A stretch of DNA of 38,393 bases from Salisapilia sapeloensis (taxonomy: Eukaryota > Oomycota > Peronosporomycetes > Peronosporales > Salisapiliaceae), in NCBI GenBank assembly GCA_023334545.1, contig JAADVB010000185.1, forward strand, positions 1 to 38,393, written 5' to 3'. Below are positions 10,411-19,613 of the stretch, one piece after another. Position numbers and translations under genes: made by a program. The stretch's first letter is position 1; each line of letters begins with the position of its first letter. The notes under the pieces are model-generated. The model made no database searches, was not told the DNA's origin, and saw only the letters and a program-made list of their open reading frames with translations.

Positions 10411-12027
10411 TCAAGAGTGTGGCTTTCGGATGGATCTAAATGCACAAGTCGTCAGTGTGTTCGTCACTGTATGGAAACTTGAAAAGTTCAAGTCGCTCGT
10501 AGATTACCACAAGGAAAGAACTGCAATTAGATAGAAATTTGACGAACTGGTCATGCTCGGTTAATCTACCCCCAACTTATGCCAAGGTGTAAATATATAT
10601 ACCGAATACCTTAATGCACGCGTATCCATTTAAGCTCTAATAGTCAGTTGCTTTAGAATTTCCCCATTCAGGCTTGTCCGATAATGGCGAGTTATAAATG
10701 AGCTTCCAAACCTGAAGGATAACAACGCTGTTGATTCGTACTACCTACCCTTCTATCTGACATTAAACCGAAGAATATGGACGAGTTGAGAGATACCAAG
10801 TATAAAGTATTTGCATTCATAGTTGGCGGATACAGCTACGAGATAACTTCGGACTAATTTATAGAAATGGAGTGCGAGTATGTCATAGCTAGTGAGCACT
10901 GAAATTCCGCAGCAAGAAGGAAAAAGCGATGACGTGCTGAAAACTTTGTTCTGTCTTTGCTCTCGCATGCGAATGAGAGTTAGAAAGTCCCTGGATACAA
11001 TGAGATCTTTTAGAGGATGAGAATGGTTACTGAAACCTGGGGATGACCACTTTCCTGTTATCCGAAATCTCTACTCTAAAGCATCAAGTACGTCAGGCTT
11101 CATGTCGGCTCGCGTAGTAAGACCGTTACAAAGTTAGTGAGACGTAGTGGTCAGAAAGTCTGAGCGAGTTTAGCGTTTGATCGATGGAAAGATAAAGCGG
11201 CAGGGTGGCTTCATATAGATATCCACTTTGGTAGAACTATATACCTCGTGTTTTTCTTTTAAATAAGTTTACTTAAGTCGGAGGTTACAAAAAAGAAACA
11301 AGCATATAAGATACAGAAACCTCAAGAAAAGAAATATTTGACGAGTCTCCTGCGATGATATCAGTATGCAAGTCCCTGATCGTCTTCTTTTACCATTCCT
11401 GCAAATGATTTTGAAGCAACCTCGAACGTTCACTTGAGCCATGGGCCTTGTTACTTTGGCGCAGTTTCTGTCGCCACCGTGTTACTTGGCTTTTGAAGAG
11501 TTATGGACATCTATGCATAACGGCTGAGTGACGCTTCAGTAGGCTGTCTGGCCTGACGCTTAAGTATATGAAAGCTGCATTAGCAGTAGAAAGGGCGCTG
11601 CTTGGACTCGGACGCAAAAAGAAAACCCAAGTTGAATTTCATTTCACTAACTCGCTATCAGTTCTGTTGTTCGTGCGAAGAAGTAGCGAAAAAGAACCTT
11701 AGAGCAACGTCGAACTAGCTGGGATCCGACCTAGAGGTCCGTTACTTAGGATCGCCGTATCATCTACCTGACATCAACTTGTTCCTCAGAATGACTACGC
11801 TACCATAGCATTCAAAATAGCGCATATGCATTCATTGTGGTGATCTATATCGTCAGTGATATCATAATGAAGCCCGGGTATTTTACCACGCAAGTCGTAT
11901 GTAGCATGATTTGGTGTATGTTAAAATTCGATTGTATCTGCCCTTTCTTCTTCCATTGCAGGCTTGTTACCAGAAAATGTTTCTAATTACCGCACACATA
12001 AGACGCTTGTGTCTTGCGACTTTCTCT

Positions 12028-12041
12028 TCATTCCCACTTTT
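12028..12041 (+). promoter_or_regulatory. Inr+FPR core promoter of the START/FYVE-like gene
   Basis: TCATTCCCACTTTT: initiator TCATTCC followed at once by the CACTTTT flanking element, 59-72 nt upstream of the ATG at 12100. It supports this ATG as the first one in the transcript. Confidence 0.7.
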
Positions 12042-12099
12042 GATCCTTCCTGCGTAGGTCGTCTTTTCGATCACTACGCGCTAAAGGACGATTCTATCG

Positions 12100-13539
12100 A
12101 TGCGCACAAATTGTAGAGGCCCAACCCAAAGTCCCTTCGCGGACCTCCAAATCACTGAAGAGGATGAAATGAAGTTGGACGAGCTTGCCCAGATGCTTGT
12201 GCGTAGCACTTGCCGTCAATATGACCGCCACATTACCGATCGTAAGAGCTATGTCAATCCCGACCGCTGGCGCCGTGTTGCGACTAAGGACGGGCTTACA
12301 ATATACACCGAGCAGAAGAAGAAAAAAGAAAAGAAGCCAAAGTTGAACTTAGCTACATCCACTACTGCGCATCGTTCAGCGTCAAGCAATCGGTCTGGAG
12401 ATACCTCCAATTCCACAGCAGATTTTCCTGTCATACTCGGTTCAGGAACTCTATCGGGAACGCTTGATGATGTAATGTACGGAGTTGTATCTCCGACACC
12501 TGAATTAATGCAGTTGAGAACTTCTTACGTCGGAGAGAACGGCGATGATGGCACAGTGCTTGCAACGCTTTCGGATCCGATCCTCAGTCTACCTTACGAC
12601 AGTCTCGTCATCAAGTGGTTTACCACGAATGGTCCCAACATTATATCCGCAATGCCCATGGCAAAGAAGCAAGACTTTGTCGTGCTCGAAGCGACTGGTA
12701 TGACCGACCTTTTACACGACAATGGTGAAGCGACAAGAGTTGGATATCATATCTGGCACTCTGTTCATTTCCCTCAAACAGTCCACCTCGACTGGGCCCA
12801 CCGTGGTAACATCAGCATCTGCACCATGTACCGTCAGGTTTCCGATGATATGGTAGATGTCTACGTTCGCGGCATTTTCTCGCCTGTGGGAAAGCTGCAG
12901 CGATCTCTTCATATTCGTTCTGCTGCCCAAATGATACTTGGAATCGCAAAATTACCCCATTGTAGCCACATGAAGAAGCTTGCCTACACCATGAGAAGGT
13001 CTGGTGGTAACCTCAAGAGTATGAACATGAGGAAACTTGCCATCGCAAACACTAATGCATCTTCAAATGGAGCTCCCAGACCGAGCAACGGCCCCCCTTG
13101 TGGTTGCTGCCTAAAACTCCCATCTCAAGCGTCTAATCTGCTACCACGAAGTACATGCAAAGCTTGTCTGCAAGTCGTTTGCTCCTCGTGTAAAATCAAG
13201 CACAAAGTGATGTTGCTACCTGCTGTATCGCGCCATTCTTCTTTTGGCTGCTCGGATGACGGTGTGCATGATGCAGAGACTAGTTCGAGCTCAAATCAGT
13301 CGTTTAGTGAAAAACCCAGGGCTATTCAGAAACGGATTACATTCTGCACGAAGTGTGTTGAACGAGCAAGAGGAGCATCGGCAAGTGAAATTGCGACGGA
13401 TGAAATTGCTTGCAAAGACTCTGTAGCTGGATATGCAGAACTCACGTCAGCATTGACATCGATGCTGTCCATCGACCCGCTCGAGGCGGAGGAAGACGCG
13501 GACGATGAAAATAATGAACGTCGATCCTCGACTTTGTGA
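12100..13539 (+). CDS. START-like lipid-binding domain protein with degenerate FYVE-type finger (479 aa)
   Basis: Single exon, ATG at 12100, TGA at 13537. Residues 1-70 form an N-terminal helical segment shared by the family, with an acidic LQITEED-like start and a conserved RW near residue 64. A Lys/Glu/Ser/Thr-rich insert follows, then a START-like domain (about 105-300) with landmarks GTLSGTLDDVMYG, FVVLEATGM and HSVHFPQT. A C-terminal finger has eight cysteines in FYVE spacing: C334/C337, C353/C356, C361/C364 and C416/C419, with a long 51-residue insert before the last pair. The basic RHHC motif that binds PI3P in true FYVE fingers is absent. Paralogues lie at 31767, 33431 and 37557, and a dead copy at 24284. 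Family members are common in oomycetes but have no established function; lipid sensing or transfer is an inference from the fold. Confidence 0.8.
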   Translation: MRTNCRGPTQSPFADLQITEEDEMKLDELAQMLVRSTCRQYDRHITDRKSYVNPDRWRRVATKDGLTIYTEQKKKKEKKPKLNLATSTTAHRSASSNRSGDTSNSTADFPVILGSGTLSGTLDDVMYGVVSPTPELMQLRTSYVGENGDDGTVLATLSDPILSLPYDSLVIKWFTTNGPNIISAMPMAKKQDFVVLEATGMTDLLHDNGEATRVGYHIWHSVHFPQTVHLDWAHRGNISICTMYRQVSDDMVDVYVRGIFSPVGKLQRSLHIRSAAQMILGIAKLPHCSHMKKLAYTMRRSGGNLKSMNMRKLAIANTNASSNGAPRPSNGPPCGCCLKLPSQASNLLPRSTCKACLQVVCSSCKIKHKVMLLPAVSRHSSFGCSDDGVHDAETSSSSNQSFSEKPRAIQKRITFCTKCVERARGASASEIATDEIACKDSVAGYAELTSALTSMLSIDPLEAEEDADDENNERRSSTL

Positions 13540-14262
13540 TAGCCCAAGACACTGTGAAGAGAAGCAGTGACACTGTACAATAAGCACACTAAAAATAAAA
13601 ATGAAAATGAAGTACTTAAAACTTGTCATTCGTCAACCATTCTGCTATGTCAACGCCCTACTAGATCACATTCAAAAAATATTCCTTTTATGTACTATCA
13701 TTTAGATTGATAATCCAGGAAACATGTAAAATGAACACTCGTGAAGTTGTATGTATCGACAGGGGGCTTTGCACGAGGTAAGAGCTCTTTTCATGATGTT
13801 TATTCTTCTTCCATTCCGAAAAAGCGAAGTGAATATGCTGTGAAGTTACCAAGGTAGCGCTCAACTACTTGGTATAAGGTTGCTGACCATGCGAGTTCTT
13901 GCACAAACTCAATCGAACAATCGGCAGCATGACGCAGAGCTAGCGCCGATATTATCTATATCTGGCAATAAGAGAGTATGAGCTCGTATTCGGTGTACAA
14001 AATACTTTATGAGTTACAGCTAGATCCATGCTAATTTACTTTCGTCGACGCCTCCAGTAGTAGCACAGCCTTCTTATGCTCAGAGCTTTCCTGCTGATTC
14101 AATTCCTCTTCCTAACTAAGGTGCGCACACGCGCACACCTTTAAGTGTTTGCCATATGAAAGTATGTTGAAAACGGAAGACATGATAAAAACTGGCAAAA
14201 TGACTGCATTGATGGAGTACTGAACTGACACAAAATCGCTGGCATGAGGAAGTCTACCTGAC
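13540..14262. other. Convergent 3' intergenic region with a hairpin
   Basis: Two genes converge here (plus-strand stop at 13539, minus-strand stop at 14263). There is no credible gene. A/T-rich stretches near 13590-13690 fit 3' ends. The hairpin at 14118-14142 is the only structured element I see. Confidence 0.6.
14118..14142. repeat. GC-rich imperfect hairpin between convergent genes
   Basis: AAGGTGCGC, ACAC and then GCGCACACCTT: the arms pair over nine bases with a 2-nt bulge in the right arm. It lies about 120 bp beyond the stop of the 465-aa expansin-like gene, so it could sit in its 3' UTR. Confidence 0.5.
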
Positions 14263-15660
14263 CTACAAGATACTCGCGTCCTGATGATTAGTTACTGCAG
14301 GTGTCGAATGATGACCGAACGCTTGAAGAGGTCTCGGATCGTCCTCAGCCTTGGCATCGAGTGCACGACGCCTCGCTTTGACGGCAATCACGACTGCAGC
14401 AGCGATAGCCAAAGCGCCAACCGAGGCAAACACGGCAATCATTATGCCAGTTCCTCCGCTAGAAGTTCCCTTGGACTCTGTGTTCACCGAATTTGACTCG
14501 TCTTCACCCTTGGACTTGGATGCATCAGCAAGTTGAGTTTTATCCGCGTCACTCAAGGATGGAGTGGATGTGGGTGCTGTAGTGTCCTGTACGAATGTGC
14601 TCTCACCAGCAATGCTGGATTCATTTGCGACGTTCACTTTACCAGCGACATCGTCGGACGACTGTGCTTCTTTAGCAGGAGCCTTCGTGCTTTCAGTAGG
14701 AGGAGGCGTTAAAATAGCTCCGTAGGCATTGTTCGACGACGAGCTCGATGTGTCGGGTACAGGAGGTGTTGTTGTTGGATTGGGAGATTTCGGTGGTGGA
14801 CTCGAGGGCTGCATCGTTGGACTTGGGGGTGTCATGGCTGGAGGCGGAGGCGTGGGACTTGAGGGTGTCGTCGCTGGAGGCGGAGGCGGCGAACTTGGCG
14901 ATGGAGACGGCGAGGGGTAGCTTGGTGGTGAAGGTGGAGGATTTGAATAGCTGGACGGTGACGGTTGATTATCTGATGGTGAAGAAGCTCCACCATTGGA
15001 GAATTGATGCGAGCCTTCCGTACATGAACCGGCTTCCAGAGAGACTGTGTCCTCGATCGTTTCTCCGCTGACCGACGTAAGCGAAATCGTGACGCTACTC
15101 AAGTCCGTTTGCGTCTGACTTTGCCCGTCCAATAGAAAGTAGTAAGCACTAGCCAGCATCGTTGTCTCTGCACCGTTGATCTGCATGCTCTTTACGCCTG
15201 CGGCCATGTTGGTCGGCTGAATGGCAGTCCAGAATGCGTTGGAGCCTCCTTTTAGGCAGTACTTGATGTTCCCAGTCACCGGGCAATCGGTGAATTCCCA
15301 CTCGATATCAAGACGAGATGGACCACTTCCAGTCACCTTTGTAAAAACAGTCGGCGACAAGTCCAAGTCTCCGTGGACACATTCAGGACACCGGTCGAGA
15401 ATGTACACCACTTCCGAGTTGTCCGGCGTACTTGGTGACCAGACTTTGGCACATCGTCCACAGGCTTTGGAGCCGTCCCACTGATCATTATTGATAGCGG
15501 CATAGTTATCGTTTGCTGCAGACTCCGCGAACATCATGTTACAGTTGCCCGCCGATGTTTGTCCGAGGGTGTACGTGGTGCCATCGCCTCTGTAGTCTCC
15601 GGCGTGGACAACCGCCGCAGTGGTTGCCAATAGCGCGTATAGCATCTCTGGAGCGTGCAT
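14263..15660 (-). CDS. Membrane-anchored expansin-like protein with Pro/Ser-rich stalk (465 aa)
   Basis: ATG at 15660-15658, TAG at 14265-14263. Order: signal peptide (about 1-20, ending VVHA); a six-stranded double-psi beta-barrel domain (about 22-127) with GDGTTY, CGRC (67-70), YILDRCPEC and GDLDLSP, where D100 matches the conserved expansin Asp; a second expansin-like domain (about 133-213) with GGSNAFWTAIQPTN; a Pro/Ser/Thr-rich stalk (about 222-400); one membrane helix (about 404-428); and a basic start of a 37-residue cytosolic tail. Family knowledge: expansins loosen cellulose-containing walls without hydrolysis, and oomycete walls contain cellulose. The anchor suggests action on the organism's own wall at the plasma membrane rather than free secretion; that is inference. 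Related genes follow at 15975 and 19614. Confidence 0.85.
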   Translation of the reverse strand: MHAPEMLYALLATTAAVVHAGDYRGDGTTYTLGQTSAGNCNMMFAESAANDNYAAINNDQWDGSKACGRCAKVWSPSTPDNSEVVYILDRCPECVHGDLDLSPTVFTKVTGSGPSRLDIEWEFTDCPVTGNIKYCLKGGSNAFWTAIQPTNMAAGVKSMQINGAETTMLASAYYFLLDGQSQTQTDLSSVTISLTSVSGETIEDTVSLEAGSCTEGSHQFSNGGASSPSDNQPSPSSYSNPPPSPPSYPSPSPSPSSPPPPPATTPSSPTPPPPAMTPPSPTMQPSSPPPKSPNPTTTPPVPDTSSSSSNNAYGAILTPPPTESTKAPAKEAQSSDDVAGKVNVANESSIAGESTFVQDTTAPTSTPSLSDADKTQLADASKSKGEDESNSVNTESKGTSSGGTGIMIAVFASVGALAIAAAVVIAVKARRRALDAKAEDDPRPLQAFGHHSTPAVTNHQDASIL

Positions 15661-15974
15661 CTCGACTTTCAGTGCTTCGACCTTCTAAATCAAGGGCGGA
15701 AAGCAGACTGGTCCATTCAGCGAGGTAAGAGCATAAAGCCACTTTCGATTGACGACTGGTCATGCCCTTGACTTGACCTGAGTATCGATTTCTAGAAACC
15801 ATAAGTTTTTCACAATCGAACGCTCGGCATCAGGCAGAGAAAGTACAGAAGTAGGAACGATAGCAAATTTGGGCCCAAAGTTGAAAAGACGAGCAAGATG
15901 GATAGAAGAATAGGACGCTCAAAAGGGCAAGATACATGACGTTTCAACCCAACAATGGATGGTATATTCTGAAG
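15661..15974. other. Short gap between tandem expansin-like genes
   Basis: 314 bp containing the upstream region of the 465-aa gene. I do not see a convincing Inr+FPR element; a weak TCAATCG on the minus strand near 15750 is the closest. No gene. Confidence 0.5.
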
Positions 15975-16721
15975 TTAAATTTCGGCAATGTCCTGACGAA
16001 CGTTCACTGGCGACGCAAACGTATCAAAGGACCTCTGGAGCGAGGGATCGTGCTTGCTCTTTTTACTCGCTTTACTCTTGCTGCCGGTTTTTTTAATGAT
16101 GAGCACAACCATGAGGACGACTGCGACTGCTCCACCGACTGACGCAGTGACGGCGATCCAGCCTACCCCACCCTTATCTTTGTCCGAGTCTGAACTAGGT
16201 GCCATTTTGATTTTCGCAATGTCAGCGTCATCGGCATTGGCAGCAAAGACCTTGGCAGTAGCATCTTCGAGAGTGGCTTTCTGTGCACTTACAGATGGGT
16301 CCTCTTCATCTTCAGGTTCCAACAGGTCATCGCTGTCGGCCGATCCGGCAACAAAGTCGTGACAGCTGCCAAAGACATACTCGACTTCAGCGTCATCGCC
16401 AAACTCATCGACGAGAGATTGCCCCAGATGAATGTCTCCGTCATCACAATCGGTGCATTGACCCATGACCATGGCAACGAATGCATGTTCCTTATCGTCG
16501 TCGCCCTTGGGTCGAATCGCCATGCATTCCTTACAGGCATCTCCATTGTCATATAGACTCTCGCTGACGGCAGCATAGTATCGATTGTGAAAGCTATCAT
16601 AGTTTATGCCCTTACATAAGGAGTCCTCATCTGTCTTTGCAGCGATTTTGCCGCTTTGAACACCGTGAGCTGAAGCGACCAGCGCTGCGCATGCTAATAT
16701 AGTGTAGAATGTACGCTGCAT
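15975..16721 (-). CDS. Short divergent expansin-like protein: barrel domain only, membrane anchored (248 aa)
   Basis: ATG at 16721-16719. Signal peptide (about 1-20), then one domain (about 33-120) that follows the barrel domain of its neighbours: YYAAVSESLY, C63-x2-C66 in place of CGRC, and MGQCTDCDDGDIHL in place of the RCPECVHGDLDLS motif. An acidic linker (about 126-185), one membrane helix (about 186-209) and a Lys/Ser-rich cytosolic tail follow. The second expansin domain and the Pro-rich stalk are absent, the N-terminal GDGTTY is missing, and the Asp that corresponds to the expansin active-site Asp is His98. It therefore probably lacks wall-loosening activity and may bind or regulate. 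Assignment to the expansin family rests on motif order and on its place next to two clear members; confidence in the fold is moderate. The frame is intact, so it is not an obvious pseudogene. Confidence 0.7.
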   Translation of the reverse strand: MQRTFYTILACAALVASAHGVQSGKIAAKTDEDSLCKGINYDSFHNRYYAAVSESLYDNGDACKECMAIRPKGDDDKEHAFVAMVMGQCTDCDDGDIHLGQSLVDEFGDDAEVEYVFGSCHDFVAGSADSDDLLEPEDEEDPSVSAQKATLEDATAKVFAANADDADIAKIKMAPSSDSDKDKGGVGWIAVTASVGGAVAVVLMVVLIIKKTGSKSKASKKSKHDPSLQRSFDTFASPVNVRQDIAEI

Positions 16722-17158
16722 GCTGTCTGCGGTGCGTATCTGGTGAATCGAGAAATGGCGAGATCGAATACGGCACTACAAAAATCAAGTCGCTCTAGTA
16801 GCGATGAAGGCATGACGTGTCATCGGTGGTCTTGTGGGAGCCAAAGAGTGCAAGCTGAGTCATATGAGGCCAGCTGGCGATATCACCGGGACTTCCTCTT
16901 CGCTATACTAGGACTCATATAAAAGGCTCTTGTTTTGGCCGATAGACGGAGTCAAAGTCCCCTAGGGTACAACATTGAATCATGTAAAAGTGAAACTACT
17001 GGCAGAAACGTAGGAAATACCTATCGTAGATATTTTCGTATAAAAGAAGTACACGTAAAAATGTCTTTTCAGAGCCAAATGGCTTCATGGGAAATATTGT
17101 TTGATGCATAAATTGGACAAGTTAGTTTTACATCCGGTTGGAGCCTGCCAACTCACCT
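16722..17158. other. Divergent promoter region between the 248-aa gene and the ERMARD-like gene
   Basis: About 0.4 kb shared by two divergent genes. It holds the probable initiator of the minus-strand gene at 16745-16758. I see no clear Inr+FPR element for the plus-strand gene. No coding content. Confidence 0.5.
16745..16758 (-). promoter_or_regulatory. Probable Inr+FPR core promoter of the 248-aa gene
   Basis: On the minus strand CCATTTCTCGATTC: an initiator-like CCATTTC followed by CGATT, 24-37 nt upstream of the ATG at 16721. It is a weaker match than the others in the window. Confidence 0.4.
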
Positions 17159-19474
17159 ATGGCTCGGACGGAACGGCTTCAACTCGCTCAAGAGACTCTC
17201 GCTCGTCTCAGTATACTCCAACACAGCCCTGCTCTATCCTATGAAGTGTACGATGCCCTGTATTCGTACTACCGACTGCCTCTTTCGACTTTAGAGCGAA
17301 TAGAATACCTGACGCCAACCTTTTCGAAGCTTGATACGGATGACAGCCATACAATAAATCTTATATGGGAAGAGTATCTGCAGCTTATAAACGCCTATAA
17401 CAACCTCATCACGCCTACGGAAGCAGCCACGTTGATTGCTATTCGAGCAGAGCAATGCTTCGACGGGATGGTTTGTCATGATGATCTATCGTTCTTTACG
17501 ACGACTACAAATAAAATTAAGCACGGTAAAAAACTCGAATCCTTACTAGGTTTACTTTACGTTAATGCAGGGGACTACTATCTTGCTTTCGAAGTGCTCA
17601 TTACCATCCTCGAAAGCACCTTATACGACTTGTATTACGACAATAACGACCAAGCGAAGAAAAATATTATTCTACGAGATCTATTGCTCTCTACTACACT
17701 GGAACAGCGACTTCCACCAGGCCTATTATCACTCCTTCGCACTCTTTTCCTGCCTTCCGGACTCAACTTGCGAAATCTCGTTTGGCATGGCTTTCTACAT
17801 CCATCCGAGCTACCTCGGTGCTATGGCTGTCTCTCTGCTCTGCTACTTGTGATCCTGTCAAATTACTTGCCTCGAGCTACGAGACCGACAGATTCTGCAG
17901 AATTATTCCACATGCATACATACGATCACCGCTTTCATCTCTCCTCCGCCTTAGCTGCACAACTCGATAAGGTTCCATCAGAGATTTTCATCGAACAAGT
18001 TCTCCACAGTCCTTATATTCCCATCGGTCGACACCATCTAGTCGCACGTGCCTTTAACGCAGTGGTCATTGCCGGTGATGAAACGCTGGCACTGTTCCTA
18101 TTGTTACCAGTGCTCGAGCACTCTCTACGTCTCCACTTTATAGAGGCCAACAAACGGCTTGTACCTTCATGCCAGTCGTACGCCAAGGCCCATGTCCACC
18201 AGTACTTTTCGACTTTAGATGGCTTTGGGCAGAGGACGAAGCATCAAGTGATGCTGCATCCGCAGCTGGCAGACACTATAGAAGGCAAAGTTATTGCGAA
18301 TGCCTTGTACGACCAATTGCCAGTGGCAGTCCTGTCAGTACTTTTGGATATGTTTATGATGGCAGATGGACCGAATGTAAGGGCAAAGTTGTGTCATGGA
18401 GAAGCATCATTAGATGGCTTGTTTAAGAACAAGTCCTGGAGAGAGACGTCAGTGTCGACTAAACTACTCATTTATGCTTACTGCCACCTCTGTGATTCAG
18501 CCACTGGCCTAAGCGACGAGTTCTCGAAACGACCTGTCTTCAACAAAGAGTACGTGAGCTCTTTCCATCCGTTCCTAGAGCTTCAAAGGAAACTGCTAAA
18601 TCATCGAGATATGGCCGTGAAGTTCAATATACTCCGCCAAAAGTTTAAATGCGTCGAACTAGAGGAACTGGACGATGACACCATGACGACTCGAGTGACC
18701 TTTTATAACCAAACTGCAGCACCACAAAAATATGCTGCAATGACTCTACCATCCTCCAAGGTTGATGAATGGAAACTAGTGATGCATAAGCTCGATATGA
18801 TGGAGGACGACGGCCGGATGGTTAAATCGAGTGCCTTTAGTAACCTCGTATATGCACTAGACAGCACATTAAATCGCATTGTGGACAAAATGGAGGAGGA
18901 GTACATGAGTCACCATGCGACTTGCTCAAGCACTAGCTCATTTCTTTCTCTTCTACGGCATAGGAGTTTGAAGCAGGAATCAAATATACTTATTCGAGGA
19001 CGGCTGTCAGATCAAGTTGAGAAAGCCCTGTTGGCGCTTTCTGACAGCGATGGACTTGGTGTTGCACCCTGCATGTTCGAGACGTTGGAAAGTCTGCACC
19101 GATGTTTGCATTTCTTCACGTTGAAAGCAGAGGAGCTAGCTGCGATGGTAGATGACAAAAGTGCTCGAACGAATCATCGAAAGTCGCTCTTCACTCTTAT
19201 ATGCGTGTTCCCGGTTGTTGAAAAGATCTTGTTTGTGTGTCTAGCAGCAATTGAGCATCATGTCGTTCACTTACTCGAGACTGGATTGCGCAATGACATC
19301 AGGTGTCCACATACTAAGGCGTACGAACAGCTACAAAAGAAGCTGCTGCAGTTCGTCACTGCTTTCGAAGGATGTAGTGGCAGCCCAACAGTAGCTTCCA
19401 AAAGCTTGGAAAAGGGAATTCGACTTGCAAGTGAGTTCTCTACTTCAAAACCTATGAAAGCAGTTACAGGATAG
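17159..19474 (+). CDS. ERMARD-like protein, DUF4209 family (771 aa)
   Basis: The open frame extends 7 codons further upstream, but the first ATG is at 17159 (MARTERLQL), so I start there; TAG at 19472. The protein is mostly helical. The recognisable feature is GLNLRNLVWHGF (about residues 200-211), preceded by a LLSLLRTLF helix, which matches the DUF4209 signature of ERMARD, an ER membrane-associated protein linked in animals to RNA degradation. A hydrophobic stretch near the C-terminus (about 675-707, LICVFPVVEKILFVCLAAI) could be the membrane segment, as in animal ERMARD. Length is somewhat above the animal protein. It lies inside the expansin-like cluster on the opposite strand, converging with the gene at 19614 with a 139-bp gap. 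Function in oomycetes is unknown; the family call comes from the motif alone. Confidence 0.72.
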   Translation: MARTERLQLAQETLARLSILQHSPALSYEVYDALYSYYRLPLSTLERIEYLTPTFSKLDTDDSHTINLIWEEYLQLINAYNNLITPTEAATLIAIRAEQCFDGMVCHDDLSFFTTTTNKIKHGKKLESLLGLLYVNAGDYYLAFEVLITILESTLYDLYYDNNDQAKKNIILRDLLLSTTLEQRLPPGLLSLLRTLFLPSGLNLRNLVWHGFLHPSELPRCYGCLSALLLVILSNYLPRATRPTDSAELFHMHTYDHRFHLSSALAAQLDKVPSEIFIEQVLHSPYIPIGRHHLVARAFNAVVIAGDETLALFLLLPVLEHSLRLHFIEANKRLVPSCQSYAKAHVHQYFSTLDGFGQRTKHQVMLHPQLADTIEGKVIANALYDQLPVAVLSVLLDMFMMADGPNVRAKLCHGEASLDGLFKNKSWRETSVSTKLLIYAYCHLCDSATGLSDEFSKRPVFNKEYVSSFHPFLELQRKLLNHRDMAVKFNILRQKFKCVELEELDDDTMTTRVTFYNQTAAPQKYAAMTLPSSKVDEWKLVMHKLDMMEDDGRMVKSSAFSNLVYALDSTLNRIVDKMEEEYMSHHATCSSTSSFLSLLRHRSLKQESNILIRGRLSDQVEKALLALSDSDGLGVAPCMFETLESLHRCLHFFTLKAEELAAMVDDKSARTNHRKSLFTLICVFPVVEKILFVCLAAIEHHVVHLLETGLRNDIRCPHTKAYEQLQKKLLQFVTAFEGCSGSPTVASKSLEKGIRLASEFSTSKPMKAVTG

Positions 19475-19613
19475 ACTAGATATACCAACAAGATCGAATT
19501 GAATCAACAATTTCATTTTGTTTTATCAACGGTACGTACACTATCTTCACTTTCAGCTTATAGACAATAAAGCTAGTGATCATTCTGTTCACTGCAGAAG
19601 ATCGCTTTGCCTC

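Larger units (their letters stand above)
10092..12099. other. 2-kb gene-free region with one perfect inverted repeat
   Basis: No open frame here has domain content or a promoter pairing. A perfect 8-bp inverted repeat GCTATATG-AA-CATATAGC lies at 10393-10410. The end of the region (12028-12041) holds the core promoter of the following gene. No transposon ends or recognisable gene relics were seen. Confidence 0.55.

Noticed and set aside
17138-17158. Start of the ERMARD-like gene at 17138
   Set aside because: The codon there is TTG; the first ATG is at 17159, which fits a nuclear eukaryotic gene.
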